From the NCBI GenBank assembly GCA_021234155.1, contig JAJEKV010000075.1:3279280-3343279 (forward strand): DNA of 64,000 bases, in the 5' to 3' direction. This document shows positions 57,666 through 64,000 of this stretch, piece after piece. The stretch is from Isoetes taiwanensis. Taxonomy: Eukaryota; Streptophyta; Lycopodiopsida; Isoetales; Isoetaceae. How positions within the stretch are numbered: position 1 is the first letter of the stretch; each line of letters begins with the position of its first letter. Made by a program: the position numbers and the translations under genes. The notes under the pieces are model-generated. The model made no database searches, was not told the DNA's origin, and worked only from the letters and a program-made list of their open reading frames with translations.

Positions 57666-59004
57666 TTGGAAACACTCCATTGATCCAATTTGTTCAAACT
57701 CACCTCATTGTTCGAACACAATTTACTGAACAATGCATCTTACGAATACCACATTGAATGCATAGATGTCTTAGATATTCACATGGGGTCACATGTTGAT
57801 GTCAACAGAAAAGAGCAATTATTTAATGATAATAGTGATTCCACTAACTTTTTTTTACGCGTGTCATTTTTAGAATGGCACCATGCAAAGATGGTCTCTT
57901 CCATTCGAAGGAAAGAGCCCCTTGAAGGGAGCCATATAGACATGAATTCATTCATGTCAAAATATATACATCTTTTTTTTTTGTTTTAATATTGATGGCT
58001 CCATATTGATGTCTACATGTGACCCAGCCCTTAGCCCAGACTCTATCGAGCTCTGCTAGCTTCTTGTTCCCCCATCCTTCCAACTCTGATGAAATTTTAC
58101 CACTCCCATCCAACTTTGATTTCTATCGATCCGGCTCTTCTTCTCTACATTTGGCAAATAATTTCATAAAAGATGAAGCGGACCTCTGTCTTGAAATTTT
58201 TTAATCTCCACTAGTTCCCGTTCTTGGAGTCATTGCTTATTTAAGATCTTGGGAGCTTAATGGATCTCTAAACTTACTTGGGATGCACCGCTGTTGAAGC
58301 GGAAGATTCTTCTTCTTACGATCTTCTCAAACAAGTTTTAGGGTAGATTCTGGCGGATTTAATGGATTTCTATATAATCTCTAGTGAATCTATGGTTGGT
58401 GGCTTCAAGAATGATATGCATTCTTCGTCTATGTTAATGATATATTAGTTTTTTCGTTACAACAGGGCACCACATGACCTCGTCCCTTCCCCTAGGTGGC
58501 AATTCTTCTAAGCTACATTTTCTACATCCAGATAGTCTATTTTGAACTAAGAGCATGGAAAAGTGAACTAAGAGCATGGAAAAGTGTATCGCTTTCAAGA
58601 AGACATCATAAGATACCATGTTGGCAATAAAGTACAACTGATTGCTATCATAATTTTTGTTAACATGTTTCAAATCTCAGAAGTCAAGGTACATTTTTAT
58701 TTCCTTGCAAAGCTAGCATAGTGAGTTTATAGTTGCAATTAGGAAAGAGGATATACAATAGATTCTTTAGAAGGCACTTCAACCTGATTTAAGTGCATTT
58801 AGGTCTATCTGGTTTAGCTGCATAGATCGTCGTGTTGAAGACAAATTTACTTACTTAGATATGTCATACAACTTTGCAAAACAGATACATTACAGGTGCT
58901 GAACGCTGGAACAATTAAATCAAAGGTCACTTTTTCTAACTAATTCAAGCAGCCTACATAATCTTTGTCGACTTTTAACTTTCTTAGAATAGGTTTTTAC
59001 GTAA
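57666..59004. other. Spacer between duplicated segments, no gene recognised
   Basis: Includes the unassigned open frame at 57690-57989, an imperfect copy (about 58678-58760) of the 100 bp that follows each ABCG fragment (GTACATTTTTATTTCCTTGC, GTGAGTTTATAGTTGCAATT), and a 21-bp tandem repeat at 58543-58584. The third copy of the post-ABCG segment suggests that a longer array once existed. Confidence 0.5.
58543..58584. repeat. 21-bp tandem repeat, two units
   Basis: TGAACTAAGAGCATGGAAAA followed by G, at 58543 and 58564, with no difference seen. Confidence 0.85.
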
Positions 59005-59450
59005 TGAAGTTGAGTTGTTTTTTGAGGTGCTTGGTGGAATGCAAGTTAGAGGAAGGCTATAACGAGAGAATCAGTCCAAAGAGCTTACATTGTTTAAAAA
59101 AAGAATTTTCTCAACTTTTCTCTCGTTTGCACATTGAAGTTTACTCTAAGATTTAAACTTTGAGCTTCTTCCACATAACCCACTATTGAGGTGCTCACTT
59201 TTTGGTTTCTCAAAAATTCAAATTGTGCACATCCTTAGCTAATTAAATATGATTATCATTGTATTCATCTAGACCTAAGGTTAGTCTAACACCACAACTA
59301 GGACTAGAATCCAACTTTTAGTTTGCTCCATGCAAACAATTATGTAGTGATGTCTGACATAAACCATGTGCCTCGGATGGATTGTTTAACTTTAGTATCT
59401 AACCACTAAATTTATAGAAGTTGAGGCACAAATTTAGATAGTACTCTATT
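59005..59450. repeat. Local duplication, copy 2 (left part, split by LINE)
   Basis: Homologous to 57180-57620. The match breaks at a T-run at 59450 and resumes at about 60296 (TCTATGAATGCCAATGTTGT), the intervening sequence being a LINE. Confidence 0.75.
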
Positions 59451-60295
59451 ATTTTTTTTTTTGAAGGACGACAAACTCTTATTCAAAATTCCAGAAGAAG
59501 TACACACATAGATGCAGAGACAGGAATAAAATCTCTCGCCAGACAAAGATAATCCAATCGAAAGTGCCACCACGCCTATGCATAAGATAAGATACCTAAA
59601 TATTCCTCAAAAATCAAACATTTTTTCTCAGGAACAAGCTGAGAACATAAGTATGCCTTTACCAATCTATCTTGCGCCTCGTGAAGAAGTTGGTTGACAG
59701 TAATTGATAAGCCCTTGAAGATATACATTCGCCTTCTTTTCCAAATAGACCACAACAACTAGCCTGAAGCTAAGTGGAAAGCCCATTCTTTTAACCTGTT
59801 CCAAGTGGAAGGATAAATGGCGAGAAGCACCTGCTGGCTAGTCAAGACCACATGGAAGAGAGATAGTAACCATGACCAAACTGGCTGAACTTCGTCACAT
59901 AGAAAAAAGCAGTGCTCGATACTCTCAACTTGCCGCTTACATAGTGAGCAGAGTTCTGAAATGCGGGGATAAAACTTATGAACCAGCACATTAACCCGCA
60001 GACATCTGTGAAGGAGTTGCCACCATAAGGTAGAAACTTTGGGATGCAACAATTTATTCCTGACCCAGGACCACATACGCCCAATCGAGGAGGGGAATGC
60101 GGAGCCGCCAACCAAACGAGGGGACAATGTCAACATCAACCAGCTTTTGATATAACGAATGCACAAGATGTTGTGCATTAACAATTTCGGGACCAGTCCA
60201 AATAGGCACATCAACTGATTGTGAAGGAGCGTCTAGCAGAATGCTAGCCAGCTTTTGCCACAGAGTTCTGTCCCATCGAGATAGCATAAATCTAT
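59451..60295 (-). mobile_element. 5'-truncated L1-like LINE 3' end with zf-RVT domain
   Basis: On the minus strand, three overlapping frames give WDRTLWQKLASILLDAPSQS, then VRNKLLHPKVSTLWWQLLHR, LCSLCKRQVESIEHCFFLCD (the Cys/His cluster of zf-RVT) and a C-terminal LWSIWKRRRMYIFKGLSITV. It ends in a poly(A) tail (T-run at 59450-59461 on the plus strand). Comparison with the uninterrupted copy at 57600-57640 shows the insertion site; TATTAT lies on both sides (about 59445 and 60297), a possible short target-site duplication. Different from LINE-G, which has no poly(A). Confidence 0.8.
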
Positions 60296-60734
60296 GTATT
60301 ATCTATGAATGCCAATGTTGTTTACTCCATCGTTTCACCAATATCTTTATGTTGCCAATCTAGAACAATAGCCCAATCAACGTTTGGAGAGACACAAATC
60401 AAGATGTAACTCATATCCAATTCTAATAGGCTGAGTATCTCGTGTCTGCCAGCATTTTTGGATTTGCATAACTACACTTAGAGAAATTAGAGCCAACTTC
60501 ATAGGGGATATCACGGCCGACGGGAATCCGCCAAAGAACCAACCAACCAAAATCTATCTTGATACATCTTGACACATCTTGATTCACCCCATATACATCT
60601 TGATACATAGTGATCGATGCTCCCTCTATATGTAGCACACTTGGATTCAATTCCCAAGGGTGCACCCGGCCAAGCAAAATTCTTGTATATTTATAAGTTT
60701 TTTTTTTTTTTTTTTTTCAAAATCTTTGCCTATA

Positions 60735-60878
60735 GTCTTATAACCCTTCAAAAACCCTTCAGGGCGGGGGTTTTTTAATCCTGATAATAATACACCTTTT
60801 GCTCTCTCTTTGTTTGGGTCCCATAGGTCAGTTGATCTCCGTGGACGATAAAAACATATTCTATTCTATTCTATTATG
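60735..60878 (+). mobile_element. LINE-G 3' end, 5'-truncated, with (TATTC)n tail
   Basis: CCTTCAGGGCGGGGGTTTTT, TTTGTTTGGGTCCCATAGGT, then TCTCCGTGGACGATAAAAAC and TATTC repeats, matching the 3' end of copy C at 48235-48350. A T-run at 60700-60718 precedes it and may mark the insertion point or belong to another element. Confidence 0.8.
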
Positions 60879-62080
60879 TTCACTAGACATTACATCACTG
60901 CTTTGAACGTTATTTGATCAGGTTCAACTTGCATATGCTGTATGTATTCCTTCATTTGGTAAATTCTTGGCATGAGAGCACCAATATTTTTTGAATTGTG
61001 ATTTGTAATGAATAGGCAAATTAATGTGCACATTCCGATATAAGCAAAGTTTCACCAAAATGAGAAAATTCTCATTCTCATTTCGCTCCAAATAGCATAG
61101 AGTATACATAGATACTTAATTTTAGTTCTATCTGTTATGAATATGGTAGCTCAGGGGAGTGGTCTTGGATGTTAGTCTTGGTGGACTAGCGTGGGTGTCT
61201 AAGTTTGGCAAATTATTGGCAAGGAAAGGCAATGATGGCAACCTATGGTCGATATTTATGAAGCTAAAAAGGCATAGCTAAATAAAAAAGGGCTAAAGTC
61301 GTAGCAGAGACCTATAAGTAGACCCTGAACTTCAAATACACATATCTAAAACTGAGAGGCTCTGGATGGAGGCGATTCTTACTTTGTTGGAACCGGCTCG
61401 GAGTCTAGTTTCTGAATTAGGGAGCAGTTTCCGTGATTCATCCGAATAAGAGAGATATAGCCAGAAGAGTGATAGGGGGTCAAAGAAGACTGCTCTACAC
61501 AGTCGCTCTTGAATCTGATTCTAAGAAAGCCATTACTTTTTCCTAGAGCTTCTGATGTTCTTATTCAATAGCCTGTTACTATTCTAGAGCCTAACTCTTG
61601 GTGTCTTATATTGAGGACTGCTAGCTCGAGGGAGGAGCTACCAGTGGAAGCTGATTGTCAGGCCTTGCCATAATTTTGCTAGTTCTTAGCACCGAGTGAC
61701 CCGGTTGGGCGGTGAACTATCATACATTGGTTATTGCATCTAGATCTAGCTCTAGTTTTGGTGAACTAAGAGCTTGACCAATCCGAGTTATTGGTGTAAC
61801 TCGTATGCTATGTTTTATTGGACCTGTGCTTATTTGTCTTCTTATTACATACTTAGATTATTTTGACATTGCTAACGGTTTGTTCTGTATAATGTGTAGC
61901 AAATCTGGATGGTTTACAGATTATGAGATCATAATTTGTTTGAAGAAGTCTGGTACTCTGTTTAGAAGATATAAAAGGTATGGTTCATTGTTGTGATCCA
62001 TAACACTATCTCACCTTTTTATCTTAACATATATAATTATTAGCAGGAGGAATCTTTGGTCCCGCAAAAGCAGGGGCCCT

Positions 62081-62180
62081 GCTTCTTCCTCGCGACCATC
62101 AAATAATCGACAAGCAATCTAAACCGGGGTCTGCTTCTTCGTCGTGACCACGGAATAATCGACAAGCAGGCTAAACCGGA
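62081..62180. repeat. Imperfect tandem repeat of about 51 bp
   Basis: GCTTCTTCCTCGCGACCATC and GCTTCTTCGTCGTGACCACG start the two units (62081 and 62132), each followed by AATAATCGACAAGCA..CTAAACCGG. Confidence 0.8.
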
Positions 62181-63494
62181 TAAGGTTGAATTCGCAAGGC
62201 GCGACATCCAAAGACCGACCGCTTTTTGGTGCGCACAGAGCCATGGATGATTTTTGCGGATGGAGACATCCATTGCAATAGTTAACGACTTTCCTAATGG
62301 GTTACGACATGCATAAATAACTTTCTTTAACTACCGGGTTGAATTCAAGGGCGCAGAAGGTATGTCCAAAATCCGAGTTCTTGTGGTTCCTCTTTCTGTA
62401 TTTTTTGATGCAAGCTTTCTAAAAATGATTTCGATTCTGTAGTTTAGGTTGAAGGCACACTGTTGCTTTCAATTCTTATATCTAATCTTAGTTAAAAAAC
62501 TACCTGATTAGACTTCCCTGTGCAAAAAGACGCAGCCTAGGCTATTTGTTTTGGCTCTATGTGCAATACTGCAATGGAGAAGAAACTTCAAACCTGTTGA
62601 AGGTAATTCCTCTGCAGGTTATGTTTTCATACTTCTACTTTCTTCCTGTTGATCTCTACCAAGGGAGGCATTAGCCGCAGAACAAAATGTCTAATGCCAT
62701 ATCGGTATCCTCTAAATGATAGCAGATCTGTCCATGTTTAAACAGATTTCCAAATTTATCATGCTGAAGAGGACAATAAAGATGTTGGATATTTGTTTTA
62801 CGTTAACTAGGGCTGTCGGACCATTTTTCGAATATGCAACAGCCAGTGATCTTAATGAGGAAAACGGTGAGAATTGGGTCATTTTTAGCATATGTCTTTT
62901 TTATTTCAGCTGCTAGCCTTTCGAATGCTGGAGGTCTGGGTGCATAATCTGCATAATTGGGTCCCCAAATTGGGTGTGCTTGATGGCCATTGGCGTACTC
63001 ATACTGACTTGCCATTGTTCTTCTGCAAAATGGAAATGCATCTGCTCTGTAACAAACTTTCGCTTAAATATTGTCCTGCCCCACATCTTAATTGCATTTT
63101 GTTGAATAGTCTTCATGGACTTGGCATCTTCATAGACTTCATAAGTTGTAATGTTAGACCCAAAAATCTGTTGCATTTACTTGAGGAAATCGCAGTAACA
63201 TCTGGGTCTTACATGCTAATGACCTGCTTCTTTCAGGTTATTCAAAGACTAAGAAAGTCTTGGAAAGTAAGTAAGCTTACGTTTTAATAACATAGAAGAT
63301 TATCAAAGATGGAGACGATGAAAGTCCTAGAGTTTGTAAAATGGATGGTTATTAAAGCCACAAGAATGGGCTAGAGCCACACTTGGTTGGGAATAACTAA
63401 CTATATGAGTGGATCTGTAGTCTTAGCCACAAATAGCTTTGCTGACTTTGTTTACTGGCATTATTAGGTTAACCAAAGTCATGTTTGGATATGT

Positions 63495-63590
63495 TGAAAC
63501 GGACATGCAGAAGTTACAATTACACCAAGTAGCATTCTTGGCTGAAACGGACATGCAGAAGTTACAATTACACCAAGTAGCATTCTTGGC
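63495..63590. repeat. Perfect 48-bp tandem duplication
   Basis: TGAAACGGACATGCAGAAGT starts units at 63495 and 63543; both end in AGCATTCTTGGC. The period equals that of the unrelated pair at 48469-48564. Confidence 0.9.
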
Positions 63591-64000
63591 AAGTTGCTTA
63601 AGGTATTTGATCTGTATTTGTTGTTAGCAGTCTTGGAAATGCCAATGCAATAGTCAAGTCAACAGTGAGATATGCACCCACCAAACCATGGGAAGCTTCT
63701 GTCGCGAAAACGCCATACTTTCTCTCGGTCCCACATCACATTGGTGATTGCTATTTTGCCAAATATACTGAGGTTTGTATTACACCCGATTCAGCGAGAA
63801 ACAGATGACCATTCTCGGCTTAATATTTAGAAGACTCAGGACGCCCGGTGTGGCTTAACATTTAGAAGATTCTCGCAAAGTGTGATTGTGGTTAAAAGAA
63901 GGATGCTCATTCAATTAGTTTCATAAGAAAGAAAAGGACGTCACACTAGTCTAGGCAATGCCGTGATCCACATTGAATTATGCGAGTTCGGCATAATATT

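Larger units (their letters stand above)
60879..64000. other. Right end of window, no gene recognised
   Basis: AT-rich, with no convincing coding region. Open frames of 60-131 aa (e.g. 62892-63287 + and 62913-63176 -) overlap each other on opposite strands and have no domain I recognise. The minus-strand frame from 63015 (MASQYEYANGHQAHPIWGPN) looks protein-like in composition and is preceded by a TTTTGCAG acceptor-like site, but I cannot assign it. Tandem repeats lie at 62081-62180 and 63495-63590. Confidence 0.4.

Noticed and set aside
1..64000. CRISPR arrays, rRNA genes, prophage or operon-like structure
   Set aside because: No regularly spaced repeats with unique spacers and no rRNA signatures; introns and plant genes show that this is eukaryotic nuclear DNA.

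Overview
This window is nuclear DNA of a land plant. The support is an HSP90 of the ER type (GRP94/HSP90.7) with many short GT-AG introns and a C-terminal KDEL, a plant-like eIF3d gene, remnants of PDR-type ABCG transporter genes, plant-type LINE remains with YADD and zf-RVT domains, and a MITE. The lineage cannot be fixed from the sequence. Only two genes look potentially functional: eIF3d (537-2157, +) and the HSP90.7 gene (49195-53068, -). Each carries one frame problem that needs checking. No rRNA, bona fide tRNA or CRISPR array was seen.

Layout. 1-2845: eIF3d with its flanks. 2846-20825 and 20826-38425: two direct copies (A and B) of an 18 kb block made almost wholly of repeats. Each block holds an AT-rich family of interspersed segments (called X, Y and Z here, with tRNA-like SINE heads inside X), a GC-rich LINE on the minus strand ('LINE-G') flanked by direct repeats of about 0.6 kb (W), and an AT-rich L1-like LINE on the plus strand ('LINE-A') split by a 1.4 kb insertion containing a MITE. 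38426-42730: unassigned AT-rich DNA. 42730-48365: a third LINE-G copy, on the plus strand, with a (TATTC)n tail. 48366-53300: the HSP90.7 gene with a perfect ER-stress element upstream. 54665-57110: two tandem PDR-type ABCG pseudogene fragments, one hit by a LINE-G 3' end. 57180-60345: a local duplication whose second copy took a 5'-truncated LINE. 60346-64000: another LINE-G tail and short tandem repeats, with no recognised gene.

The most important observation concerns copy B. In one hand-aligned stretch of about 480 bp, all 17 CAG/CTG sites of copy A are altered in copy B, and nearly every other difference is a homopolymer length change. Elsewhere about 500 bp is identical, CAG/CTG included. 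At 27300-27790 copy B is a base-by-base blend of two different parts of copy A. This looks like unpolished long-read consensus over CHG-methylated transposons, so block B may be a false or badly resolved duplication. Protein-level reading of all transposons here is affected.

The most biologically novel items are LINE-G, whose RT motifs differ from the usual angiosperm L1 type and whose copies end in varying 4-5 bp tandem tails, and the roughly 0.6 kb direct repeats flanking one near-full-length LINE-G exactly where a target-site duplication would lie.
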